This document shows positions 7,212-14,058 of a DNA stretch of 14,058 nucleotides, one piece after another. A program made the position numbers and the translations under genes. Below the pieces are notes generated by a model that had not been told where the DNA came from, did no database searches, and saw only the letters and a list, made by a program, of their open reading frames with translations. The stretch covers positions 1 to 14,058 of the forward strand of contig CANNNN010000020.1 of the NCBI GenBank assembly GCA_947506075.1, read 5' to 3'. Position 1 is the first letter of the stretch, and each line of letters opens with the position of its first letter. The stretch is from Methylococcaceae bacterium (lineage in GTDB: Bacteria > Pseudomonadota > Gammaproteobacteria > Methylococcales > Methylomonadaceae).

Positions 7212-8390
7212 TCAACAGTATTGGCCTGCGCACCAGGCTGATGACCAGGCCCACTGGAAATTATAGCCACCCAGCCAGCCGGTAACATCCAGCACTTCAC
7301 CAATAAAATAAAGCCCCGGTACCTGCTTGCTTTCCATGGTTTTTGAAGAAACTGCATCGCAATCAATACCGCCGGAAGTGACTTCAGCAGTGCGATAACC
7401 TTCAGTACCATTAGGTTTAATCGACCAGTTGTTTAGCCGATCGGCAACTTGTTGAATCTGTTTGTCTGACAAGTCCTGTAACGATAGCTTCAGCAGATCT
7501 TCAGGCAGGAAAACACTGATCAGCCGCTTCGGCAAATAACTTTCTAGAATCAATTTTAACCTGTTTTTGAGCTTTTGTTGACGCAGGTCTTTAAGCTCGG
7601 ATTTCAGATCTACCTGCGGTAACAGATTAATTAAAATATCTTCTCCGGCTCGCCAATAGGATGAAATCTGCAAAATCGCCGGACCGCTTAAACCCCGATG
7701 CGTAAACAATAGATTTTCTGAAAAACTCTGTCTTTTATTACTGATCTGGCAATGCACGGCAATACCAGATAATGCCGAATAAAGTTCTTTATCTTCCGGC
7801 TGCAAGGTAAACGGAACCAGGCCTGCGCAGGTAGGCAACACATTGATGCCAAATTGCTCGGCAATTTTATAGCCCAACGGCGTCGCGCCCATTTTGGGTA
7901 TCGACAAGCCGCCGGTCGCAACCACTACTGTCTGGCTGGTAAAAGAGCCCTGGCTGGTTTTAAGCTGAAAGTGATCGGCCAGTCGTTCAATGGTTTGGAT
8001 AGCGGTATTTAGCTGAACGACTACGCCCGCCTGAGCACATTCTGCCAGCAACATAGATAGAATATCTTTGGCACTGTCATTGCAAAACAACTGCCCGTGA
8101 TCTCTTTCATGGAATGGAATCTGGTAGCGCCCGATTAACGCCAGAAAATCCCACTGGCTATAGCGGCTTAGCGCAGACTTGCAAAAATGAGGGTTGTGCG
8201 AAATGAAGTTATTCGTTTCAATAGAATAGTTGGTGAAATTACAGCGGCCGCCACCCGACATCAGGATTTTTTTTCCTGCCTTGTTGGCATGATCCAGAAC
8301 TAACACCTTGCGACCCCGCTTGCCTGCCTCAATTGCGCACATCAGTCCCGAAGCGCCCGCACCGATGATAACGACATCCACTTCAGTCAT
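7212..8390 (-). CDS. BaiN/RdsA (HI0933-like) family NAD(P)/FAD-dependent oxidoreductase
   Basis: A flavoprotein of 392 residues, normal for this family. The N-terminus VVIIGAGASGLMCAIEAGKRG (6-26) is the FAD-binding Rossmann motif. It is followed by KKILMSGGGRCNFTN (40-54), a signature of this family, and by VVATGGLSIPKMGATPLGY (about 150-170). Near the end, GEVLDVTGWLGGYNFQWAW is the second FAD-contacting motif. Homologues are annotated as BaiN, YhiN or aminoacetone oxidase family proteins, and the physiological substrate of most is unsettled. The protein is soluble with no signal peptide. It lies downstream of the DUF5610-type gene on the same strand, with a 103-base gap containing a perfect TATAAT (- strand, 8434-8439), so it may have its own promoter. 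Confidence 0.9.
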   Translation of the reverse strand: MTEVDVVIIGAGASGLMCAIEAGKRGRKVLVLDHANKAGKKILMSGGGRCNFTNYSIETNNFISHNPHFCKSALSRYSQWDFLALIGRYQIPFHERDHGQLFCNDSAKDILSMLLAECAQAGVVVQLNTAIQTIERLADHFQLKTSQGSFTSQTVVVATGGLSIPKMGATPLGYKIAEQFGINVLPTCAGLVPFTLQPEDKELYSALSGIAVHCQISNKRQSFSENLLFTHRGLSGPAILQISSYWRAGEDILINLLPQVDLKSELKDLRQQKLKNRLKLILESYLPKRLISVFLPEDLLKLSLQDLSDKQIQQVADRLNNWSIKPNGTEGYRTAEVTSGGIDCDAVSSKTMESKQVPGLYFIGEVLDVTGWLGGYNFQWAWSSAWCAGQYC

Positions 8391-8493
8391 GGTTTTTGAT
8401 TAATGGTTTTATCTCGCTGTTAACTTAGCGCTTATTATAGCGTTTACTTAACGTCGGAATCTAACTCATTGCTCGGCAAAGTTGTTGTCGGCA

Positions 8494-9684
8494 CTAAACC
8501 TGGATAGTCTTGACGTTTTGAAAAACGGCCTCGGTTAAGGGTTGGATTATGTGTTGCAGTGGCAGTATGTCTGCTGTGGTTTCGGTGTTTTTTTCTATTC
8601 CGACTTGCTGAACTGCATTAAAGAGATCATTAAAAGCCAACTTTGGATTTTCAAAGGGCTCCAAGGCTGACTGAGCCGTTTTTAACAAGTCCCGGGCCTG
8701 GCTGAAAAAATCGGCTGCCTGCTTTATCTGTGCCGGTTCAATTTTCTGGTCAGGAAGACCTACTTGTTGATAGGCTGCCACAGCCTGAATCGATTTTTCC
8801 ATTGAAAGATTCATCGAAAAACTGGCAATTTGCTGGGTATCAAGCCCTATGTGTTGAGCATGTTTAAAAGCAGACTGGATATTGCCGTTAAAAAAATCCT
8901 GTCCTACCTTGTCCATTTGGTTTAACAATTTCTTCAGCGAGTTTTGCTCGCCCTCATTTAAATTACCGTCTACAGTCACTGAGAAAGAGGAACTGCTTGC
9001 AGCATTGCTTTGAAAAGCACTTACGATAGTACCGTTTTGCTCACTACTCGCTGCACTCTTATCGACTGAGGCTGATTGAGCCAGCCGGATTTTAATAACA
9101 TCACCCTCCTTGGTAATAATTTCAATCTGAGCTGCCTGATTAATTTGGGCCGAAAATCCTTGTACTTGTGTAAGCGAACTGGAGGTAGTCTGATCGGCTG
9201 ATTCCAGCTTGGACAAACCTTCTTGTATTTTGCTGTAGGTGTCGTCCAGATTCTGTTTGGTTTGCCCATTGAGCACCCCTAAGTGATCCAATGCATCACG
9301 CGCTTGACTAAACCCGGTCTCTATTCCCTGCTTTACTTGACTAAAAAACGTGTCTTGGTCGAAATTGGGATCAGCGTTTTTCAGCTGTCCGGCGGCTTTA
9401 TTGACAAACGCTAAAATTCTGTCTGCTACTTTTTCTGGTGTGAAGTCTGAAACATCAAGTTTGGTCAAGGATATGCTGTCTGCGCCCAGGACTTTTTGGA
9501 TGCCGTTGATGAGTTGATTTTCAATTATTTTTTCGTGCCTATTAGTTAATGCCGGTTGATTTATTTCAGGACTGAATCGCTGAGCGCCTTTATTTTCAGT
9601 GACACGATCATGGTTAAGCTGATTCGCTTGTCGTGCTAAAAACTGGAAGGGTGAAGTGGAAGTATGAATTGAATGTATGTTCAT
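8494..9684 (-). CDS. DUF5610-type protein of unknown function
   Basis: A 396-residue protein that is Gln/Ser/Ala-rich, almost free of Cys and Trp, and predicted by composition to be largely helical. Residues about 50-162 match my recollection of the DUF5610 domain: EKIIENQLINGIQKVLG, then TPEKVADRILAFVNKAAGQL, the long segment DTFFSQVKQGIETGFSQARDALDHLGVL (about 111-138), and the helix TKQNLDDTYSKIQEGLSKL. The middle has a strand-rich patch (QIEIITKEGDVIKIRLAQSASV) and the rest is helical. There is no signal peptide or membrane segment. The Asn/Gln/Ser-rich N-terminus (MNIHSIHTSTSPFQFLA) recalls flagellar or secreted structural proteins, but no secretion signal is visible. AGGG lies a few bases before the ATG. 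The function is unknown; neighbours do not clarify it. Confidence 0.75.
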   Translation of the reverse strand: MNIHSIHTSTSPFQFLARQANQLNHDRVTENKGAQRFSPEINQPALTNRHEKIIENQLINGIQKVLGADSISLTKLDVSDFTPEKVADRILAFVNKAAGQLKNADPNFDQDTFFSQVKQGIETGFSQARDALDHLGVLNGQTKQNLDDTYSKIQEGLSKLESADQTTSSSLTQVQGFSAQINQAAQIEIITKEGDVIKIRLAQSASVDKSAASSEQNGTIVSAFQSNAASSSSFSVTVDGNLNEGEQNSLKKLLNQMDKVGQDFFNGNIQSAFKHAQHIGLDTQQIASFSMNLSMEKSIQAVAAYQQVGLPDQKIEPAQIKQAADFFSQARDLLKTAQSALEPFENPKLAFNDLFNAVQQVGIEKNTETTADILPLQHIIQPLTEAVFQNVKTIQV

Positions 9685-9895
9685 AGCGGTGCCCTAATCA
9701 ACTGATGGTTTATTATTTGTCGGCTTACCATTAATAAACTTTAATTTTTGTGATTTATTGGGCAAAAAAACATGACCACGACTGGCTCAAAGCTGGCCAA
9801 AATTTAATGGTAATAATCTAACCATGATGTAACCGTTCATGCCAGAAACTGGAAATCAACTGACCTAGAAAACTAGCATTTTATCATGCTTGTTC

Positions 9896-9926
9896 TTGTG
9901 GTTAATTTAATCGTATCGGTTATAAT
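9896..9926 (+). promoter_or_regulatory. Possible promoter for the J-domain protein gene
   Basis: A perfect TATAAT (9921-9926) lies 36 bases before the ATG, with a weak -35 candidate TTGTGG (9896-9901) at 19-base spacing. The divergent gap 9685-9962 (278 bases) otherwise shows only AT-rich sequence. Confidence 0.4.
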
Positions 9927-9962
9927 TTGGCGTGTTTTGTTTAAAGTAAAATATTAAGATTA

Positions 9963-10652
9963 ATGACAACTACCCGCACCCATTACGATAACCTAAAGGT
10001 TACAAGAGACGCCCCCGTCAGTGTTATCAAGGCGGCCTACAAGGCTCTTTGTCAAACCTTTCACCCCGATAAATTCCAAGGCAGTAACGAGGAAGCCGAA
10101 AGAGTCATAAGGCTTGTGAACGCTTCCTATGCGGTTTTAATAGACCCAGCTAAGCGTGCCGGACATAATGCCTGGATTCGAGAGCAAGAGGCTAAAGCTA
10201 AGCAACAGTATGAAAATCCTCAATTTACCGAAAATAACAATGCAGCTGAACAACCGTATTATCAGCAGAAAAAATCAAAAGAGGAATACACACAACAACA
10301 GAAACCACCTCCATCAAGCACTGACAATGCAAAAGAAATGCTTAATCGCGCGCATGATTTACATGAACAAGGTCAATATGCAGAAGCTTTAACTCTCTAC
10401 CGGTTCTTAGCAGAACAAGGCGATGCATCAGCCCAATTCAGGTTAGGCGTCATGTACGAAAAGGGTCAATATGTAATGCAGGATTATACCCAAGCTGTTT
10501 CTTGGTATCTCAAAGCAGCAGAGCAAGGTAATTCGAATGCGCGATATAATTTAGCTATAAAATACAAAACCGGTCAAGGAGTAAGCCAAGACGATACCCA
10601 AGCCGCTTATTGGTATCGCAAAGCGGCAGAACAAGACCATTCAAAAACGTAA
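9963..10652 (+). CDS. J-domain (DnaJ-like) protein with Sel1 repeats
   Basis: A 229-residue Hsp70 co-chaperone-like protein. Residues about 6-70 form a J domain with the essential HPD motif at 34-36 (QTFHPDKFQG). A Gln/Lys/Pro-rich linker (about 78-120) follows. Residues 122-152 form a TPR-like hairpin (AHDLHEQGQYAEALTLYRFLAEQ). Two Sel1 repeats follow at about 152-184 and 185-220, each ending W-Y-x-K-A-A-E-Q. A third repeat would begin at residue 225, but the protein stops after DHSKT, so the array may be truncated. The J domain should stimulate a DnaK-type ATPase while the Sel1 repeats bind a partner protein. No glycine/phenylalanine region or zinc finger is present, so this is a class C J protein. 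It has no signal peptide. The ribosome binding site is weak. The gene is isolated, with 632 non-coding bases after it. Confidence 0.85.
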   Translation: MTTTRTHYDNLKVTRDAPVSVIKAAYKALCQTFHPDKFQGSNEEAERVIRLVNASYAVLIDPAKRAGHNAWIREQEAKAKQQYENPQFTENNNAAEQPYYQQKKSKEEYTQQQKPPPSSTDNAKEMLNRAHDLHEQGQYAEALTLYRFLAEQGDASAQFRLGVMYEKGQYVMQDYTQAVSWYLKAAEQGNSNARYNLAIKYKTGQGVSQDDTQAAYWYRKAAEQDHSKT

Positions 10653-11284
10653 TTGGGTGCAATAAACAATCAGTATTATTGAGAATCCTAATGCCTTGCA
10701 AGCAAGAACCAGTTGGATTGCTGGGGCGCATAGGTCTCTATACAGGTAACTTTAATCCTTCTCCAATGTGACGACTTGCATGGATGCAGGAGGTAGAGCA
10801 ACTCAGGATAAGTTGCCGAGAAGGATGGGCTTGAGGGAAATATAAATACTTTACTTTCATCCCCCTAACCCTCACCAGGGCAAGCGCATTAAAATATTTT
10901 GCCAAACAAAATCTTTAGCGCGGTAGTCATCATTCAATGCGGGTGTGTGGCGAAATGGGCGGGGCTTTGTAATAGGTGTTATTTTTTGAGTCCTGCCAAG
11001 GATTTACCCCTGATTTCAGGGTTAAAAATGTGCGCTATATCATAGGGACAATAGGACTCTTCCATCCAAGTGCGGGGCGGATTGTTAGCTCAGAGATGCT
11101 TATCCAGATTGCTGGTTATTGAATAAAATCAATGATCTTCAGCGGCGATTGATAATGCGGGCACTTAAATTCGGACCGGCGGGGTATGGGATTAATTTCG
11201 ACGATGCCCCATAATAGCTGCTGAACGAGTTGTAGCGTTTTTTAGCGTTGCTGTGTAAAAAGCCAAAGTTTCTAATCCAGCGCG
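10653..11284. other. 632-bp stretch without a credible gene; several small inverted repeats
   Basis: Stop codons interrupt all frames and I find no tRNA or rRNA. Visible structures are TGCATGGATGCA (10777-10788), a stem GCAACT/AGTTGC (10798-10803 and 10811-10816), and a tight hairpin CCCTGA-TT-TCAGGG (11008-11021). The stretch may hold decayed mobile or dispersed repeat sequence; it also includes the 3' regions of the two convergent flanking genes. No function is assigned. Confidence 0.4.
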
Positions 11285-12409
11285 TTAGTACAACAATGAA
11301 ATCAACCCCAACGCCCGGTCAATTTCATCAAAACTATTATAAAAATGCGGCGAAAAGCGGATTCCGCCGCCACGCAAGGCGCAAACTACGCCGTTTTTCT
11401 GTAAATAGCCATATAACACGTCGTTGGCAATTGTCCGGTGTTTAAAGATTACAATGCCCGATTTTAAACGGCTCTGTTGTTTTGATAATAAAACCAATGC
11501 TTCGTTATTAATTATCGCAGCTATTAAATAGTCGGCTCTTTCCAATACTTGCGCTTCAATCTCGGCCATGCCCGTTTCAAGCAACAATGACAAGCTTGCC
11601 GACAAAGCATGGATGCCGAGCATATTGGGGCTGCCGCATTCAAAGCGCCGGGCTGTAGGGTGTATTTCCCATGGCTGGTTTTCATAATTATGGATGTCCT
11701 TAAGCATATGCCAGCCGTACTGGGTCAGCTTTAGTTTATTTCTGGCTTCGGGAGTGGTGTAAAAAACGCCCAAACCCTCGGCCCCGAACATCCATTTATG
11801 GCCATCGGCCATCACAAAATCCGCCTGGTAAGCCTGCACATCAAATTGCACTGCGCCCAGGCTCTGGATCGCATCGATACAAAATAAAATACCGCGAAGC
11901 TTGCAGAATTCACCGATCCGTTCCAGATCCAGGCGCAGCCCCGAGGCAAATTGTATGGAACTGATCGTCAATAGCCGGGTGTTGTGATCGACTAACGCGA
12001 ACAAAGCCTGTTCTGGCGTATCGGCGCTGTAGAGATCGGCCTGGCGAAATTCCACGCCCTGGTCGGACAGCGACTCCCATGGCAATCTGTTGGAAGGAAA
12101 CTCTTGATTGCTGGACACAATATTGTCGCCAGTCTGCCAGTTCAAACCATAGGCGACAAAGGACAAGGCTTCAGAGGTATTTTTGACCAACGCAATATCA
12201 TCAGGGCAGGGGGCGTTTAGTAAAGTCTGTAACTGCGTACGTAGTTCTGCTTCCTTGTTCAGCCAGTCCAGATAAAAGTGTGAACCGTAACTGGTGTTTT
12301 GTTCTGCAAACTTGATCACCGCTGCGCTGGTTCTTTTAGGCCAGGGTGCTACGGCCGCATGGTTAAGATAAATCAAGTCGTCGGTCAGGGGGAATTCCGG
12401 ATGTTTCAT
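11285..12409 (-). CDS. Aminotransferase class V-fold PLP enzyme (cysteine desulfurase/kynureninase-like)
   Basis: A fold-type I PLP enzyme of 374 residues, the usual size. The N-terminus YLNHAAVAPWPKRT (about 14-27) is the substrate-binding start typical of class V members. LVKNTSEALSFVAYGL (74-89) carries the PLP phosphate-contact segment, and TISSIQFASGLRLDLE (148-163) follows. FCIDAIQSLG has the cofactor-binding Asp179 and Gln182, and ADGHKWMFGAEGLG has the Schiff-base Lys205. RRFECGSPNMLGIHAL and the late segment GVVCALRGGGIRFSPHFYN (substrate carboxylate Arg) complete the pattern. There is no obvious IscS-type catalytic Cys loop, so a cysteine desulfurase role is not supported; the substrate is unknown. 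The ribosome binding site is weak. The gene is downstream of the GGDEF-EAL gene on the same strand, separated by a hairpin-forming repeat, so it is likely an independent unit. Confidence 0.85.
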   Translation of the reverse strand: MKHPEFPLTDDLIYLNHAAVAPWPKRTSAAVIKFAEQNTSYGSHFYLDWLNKEAELRTQLQTLLNAPCPDDIALVKNTSEALSFVAYGLNWQTGDNIVSSNQEFPSNRLPWESLSDQGVEFRQADLYSADTPEQALFALVDHNTRLLTISSIQFASGLRLDLERIGEFCKLRGILFCIDAIQSLGAVQFDVQAYQADFVMADGHKWMFGAEGLGVFYTTPEARNKLKLTQYGWHMLKDIHNYENQPWEIHPTARRFECGSPNMLGIHALSASLSLLLETGMAEIEAQVLERADYLIAAIINNEALVLLSKQQSRLKSGIVIFKHRTIANDVLYGYLQKNGVVCALRGGGIRFSPHFYNSFDEIDRALGLISLLY

Positions 12410-12464
12410 GGTTACTTATAACTTCTCATTAATAACAGGCTTACACTAAAAATTAAAAGCATAG

Positions 12465-12518
12465 CACCACGAAGGCACGAAGGACACGAAGATTTATTTG
12501 TTCGTGTCCTTCGTGGTG
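12465..12518. repeat. CACGAAGG tandem units with a 15-bp inverted repeat
   Basis: CACGAAGG occurs twice in tandem (12468-12475, 12476-12483), followed by a near copy ACACGAAG. Bases 12476-12490 pair perfectly with 12501-12515 across a 10-base loop. Sequences of this type are dispersed intergenically in many proteobacterial genomes, from general recollection. On the - strand the hairpin lies just after the GGDEF-EAL stop codon and is followed by T-rich sequence, so it could also end that transcript. Confidence 0.75.
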
Positions 12519-12554
12519 AATTTAAGGTTTATTTCGCAGTTTTGAAAATTCGGA

Positions 12555-13913
12555 TTATTTGAAGTTTCCTTGTGCATCAATAAGACGGATCTTTTTCTGG
12601 TTTCGGCTTTTTACTACGGCGAGCACTTCTTGCTCAAACTCCGTGGCAGAAAGAGGATGATTAAGGTAATAGCCCTGGACAATCTTGCAGCCGAGTTGCT
12701 GTAACTGATCGAGCTGATCTTTCGTTTCTACACCTTCTGCCAACACTTCAATTCTCAAGGTTCGTCCCATCAGGATAATCGCCTCAACAATAGCCTTATC
12801 TTTTTGTCGACCCTGGGATAGATCGTTGACAAATGACTGGTCGATCTTGAGCTTATCTATGTTAAAGCGCTTGATGTAACTGAGTGAAGAATAGCCGGAG
12901 CCAAAGTCATCAATCGCAAACGTAACGCCCAGTTTTTTAAGCTTTGCCATGACTTTTACGACCGGATCGATATCCATCATCAGTGTTGTTTCCGATAGTT
13001 CCAGCTCAAGGTAACGGGGTTCAAGTCCCGATATGGCAAGGGCTGAGCGCACCGATTCGACCATGTTGCCCTGCTTGAATTGCACGGCAGATACGTTGAC
13101 GTTGACGGTTAACTTTAATTCCGCGTCATGCCAGAGTTTGTTCTGTCGGCAAGCCTCTTGCAACACCCAGTCGCCTATCGGCACAATCAATCCGGTCTCC
13201 TCCGCTACTGGAATGAATTTGGCTGGAGGTACCTGCTCACCGTTAGATTTTGTCCAGCGCAGCAAGGCCTCCGCACCCACGAGTTGACGATTTTTGATTG
13301 AATATTGCGGTTGGTAGTTCAGACTCAGCTCACCATTTTTAAGCGCGTGGCGCAGATCATGCTCCATATTCATACGCTCGATAGAGATGATGCTCATATC
13401 GTCGGAAAAGAACTGAAAGGTATTACGTCCCTGTTTTTTGGCGGCATACATTGCCGTATCCGCTTTGTTTAGCAGTCCCTCGAAATGGGTGCTGTCCTCC
13501 GGATAAATGCTGATACCGATGCTGAACGACGTGCAGATTTGGGTGCCGTCGATATCAAAAGGTTCATTGAGTTGCTGCAGTATTTTCTGGGTGATCTGTA
13601 TTACAGCGTCATTATCTTTCAAGTCGGTCATCACGATGATGAACTCGTCACCGCCTTGACGGCAGATACTGTCAACCTCACGCAAACATCTTATCAGGCG
13701 GCTTGAGATGGCTTGCAGCAGATGATCGCCGGTATCATGCCCCAAGGTATCGTTGACCTGCTTAAAATGGTCGAGATCCAGAAACAGCAATGCCACCAAG
13801 GAGTTGTTGCGGGTTGCGTAGGCAATAGCTTGTTCAAAGCGATCCCGCAGCAGCGTGCGATTCGGGAGATTAGTCAATGCGTCGTGGTGAGCAAGATATT
13901 CGATCTTGGACTC
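12555..13913 (-). CDS. GGDEF-EAL cyclic-di-GMP protein, 5' part cut off by a group II intron
   Basis: Bifunctional diguanylate cyclase/phosphodiesterase region. The GGDEF domain has LAHHDALTNLPNR, DLDHFKQVNDTLGH, an inhibitory RxxD site (REVD) five residues before an intact GGDEF, and YAAKKQGRN. The EAL domain has GAEALLRW, NVNVSAVQF, ELELSETTLM, AIDDFGSGYSSL, LKIDQSFV, AEGVET and QGYYLNHPLS, so all metal and catalytic positions look intact. The frame continues past 13913 to a TTG at 13976, but those 21 codons come from the antisense strand of the intron. Native sequence starts at the codon for Glu in ESKIEYLAHHDAL. A sensory or PAS domain is expected before the GGDEF domain; any such part would lie beyond the intron. 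The intron points opposite to the gene, so splicing cannot restore its mRNA. The allele is probably broken or gives a sensor-less fragment. Confidence 0.85.
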   Translation of the reverse strand, partial: ESKIEYLAHHDALTNLPNRTLLRDRFEQAIAYATRNNSLVALLFLDLDHFKQVNDTLGHDTGDHLLQAISSRLIRCLREVDSICRQGGDEFIIVMTDLKDNDAVIQITQKILQQLNEPFDIDGTQICTSFSIGISIYPEDSTHFEGLLNKADTAMYAAKKQGRNTFQFFSDDMSIISIERMNMEHDLRHALKNGELSLNYQPQYSIKNRQLVGAEALLRWTKSNGEQVPPAKFIPVAEETGLIVPIGDWVLQEACRQNKLWHDAELKLTVNVNVSAVQFKQGNMVESVRSALAISGLEPRYLELELSETTLMMDIDPVVKVMAKLKKLGVTFAIDDFGSGYSSLSYIKRFNIDKLKIDQSFVNDLSQGRQKDKAIVEAIILMGRTLRIEVLAEGVETKDQLDQLQQLGCKIVQGYYLNHPLSATEFEQEVLAVVKSRNQKKIRLIDAQGNFK

Positions 13914-14058
13914 GTGTGCCCAGCATGGGCTAAAACTTGTTATCTGAAAGGAGATAACCGGAAGTAGTAACGACAACCGTAGCGAAACCGCAAGGGGAAA
14001 ACCGCGAGGTCAGCCTGAAAGAAGCGGATAGCAAATGCACGACCGTAGGAACACGAAC
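13914..14058 (+). mobile_element. 5' end of a group II intron (partial, runs off the window)
   Basis: The sequence begins GTGTGCCC at 13914, matching the GTGYG 5' consensus of bacterial group II introns. The hairpin GCCCA-GCA-TGGGC (13918-13930) follows, then GTTATCT-GAAAG-GAGATAAC (13939-13958). Next come domain I-like segments, including CCTGAAAGAAGCGG and GACCGTAGGAACACGAAC, which closely recall domain I of bacterial retroelement introns. Its left border coincides exactly with the end of conserved GGDEF-EAL coding sequence on the other strand. The reverse transcriptase gene, domains V-VI and the 3' exon lie outside the window. The subclass cannot be assigned from 145 bases. Confidence 0.8.

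Noticed and set aside
10966..11081. Short - strand open frame encoding a peptide with YDIAHIFNPEIRG
   Set aside because: Under 40 codons, no ribosome binding site and no family I can recognise; it may be chance or repeat-derived.
11081..11101. Sequence GTTAGCTCAGAGATGC resembling a tRNA D-arm
   Set aside because: No matching acceptor stem, anticodon stem or T-arm (GGTTCGAATCC-like) follows.
13485..13967. + strand open frames opposite the GGDEF domain
   Set aside because: They are antisense shadows of highly conserved GGDEF coding sequence.

Overview
The window looks like chromosomal DNA of a gammaproteobacterium. The clues are the carboxynorspermidine-type polyamine genes, a BaiN/HI0933-family flavoprotein, a DUF5610-type protein, a GGDEF-EAL signalling protein and an overall moderate GC content. 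A methanotroph-like (Methylococcales) source would fit my recollection of such gene content, but nothing in the window proves it. Coding is dense. Nothing resembles a phage, plasmid backbone, CRISPR array, rRNA or tRNA.

The left half (1-6491) is a polyamine region. Two + strand genes encode carboxynorspermidine/carboxyspermidine decarboxylase (nspC, 5' end cut off by the window) and carboxynorspermidine synthase with an unusual Lys-rich tail. They end at a clear intrinsic terminator. A separate, AT-richer + strand arginase follows. Convergent to it, on the - strand, are an ornithine/lysine-type decarboxylase and, upstream of that, a GNAT-nitrilase fusion protein. Read together: arginine to ornithine (arginase), ornithine to putrescine (decarboxylase), then putrescine plus aspartate semialdehyde to carboxyspermidine to spermidine (synthase and decarboxylase). 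This would be an S-adenosylmethionine-independent spermidine route. The fusion protein may modify or degrade a related amide or amine, but its substrate is unknown.

The middle (6492-10652) holds a small basic RRM-like protein (+), a BaiN-family flavoprotein and a DUF5610-type helical protein (both -), and a J-domain protein with Sel1 repeats (+). A stretch of about 630 bases without a credible gene follows (10653-11284).

The right end has a class V aminotransferase-like PLP enzyme (-), a CACGAAGG-type repeat with a long hairpin, and a GGDEF-EAL cyclic-di-GMP protein (-). The 5' part of that gene is cut by what looks like the 5' end of a group II intron, in the opposite orientation, starting at 13914 and running off the window. 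The two most interesting points are the compact spermidine module and the antisense group II intron inside the cyclic-di-GMP gene.
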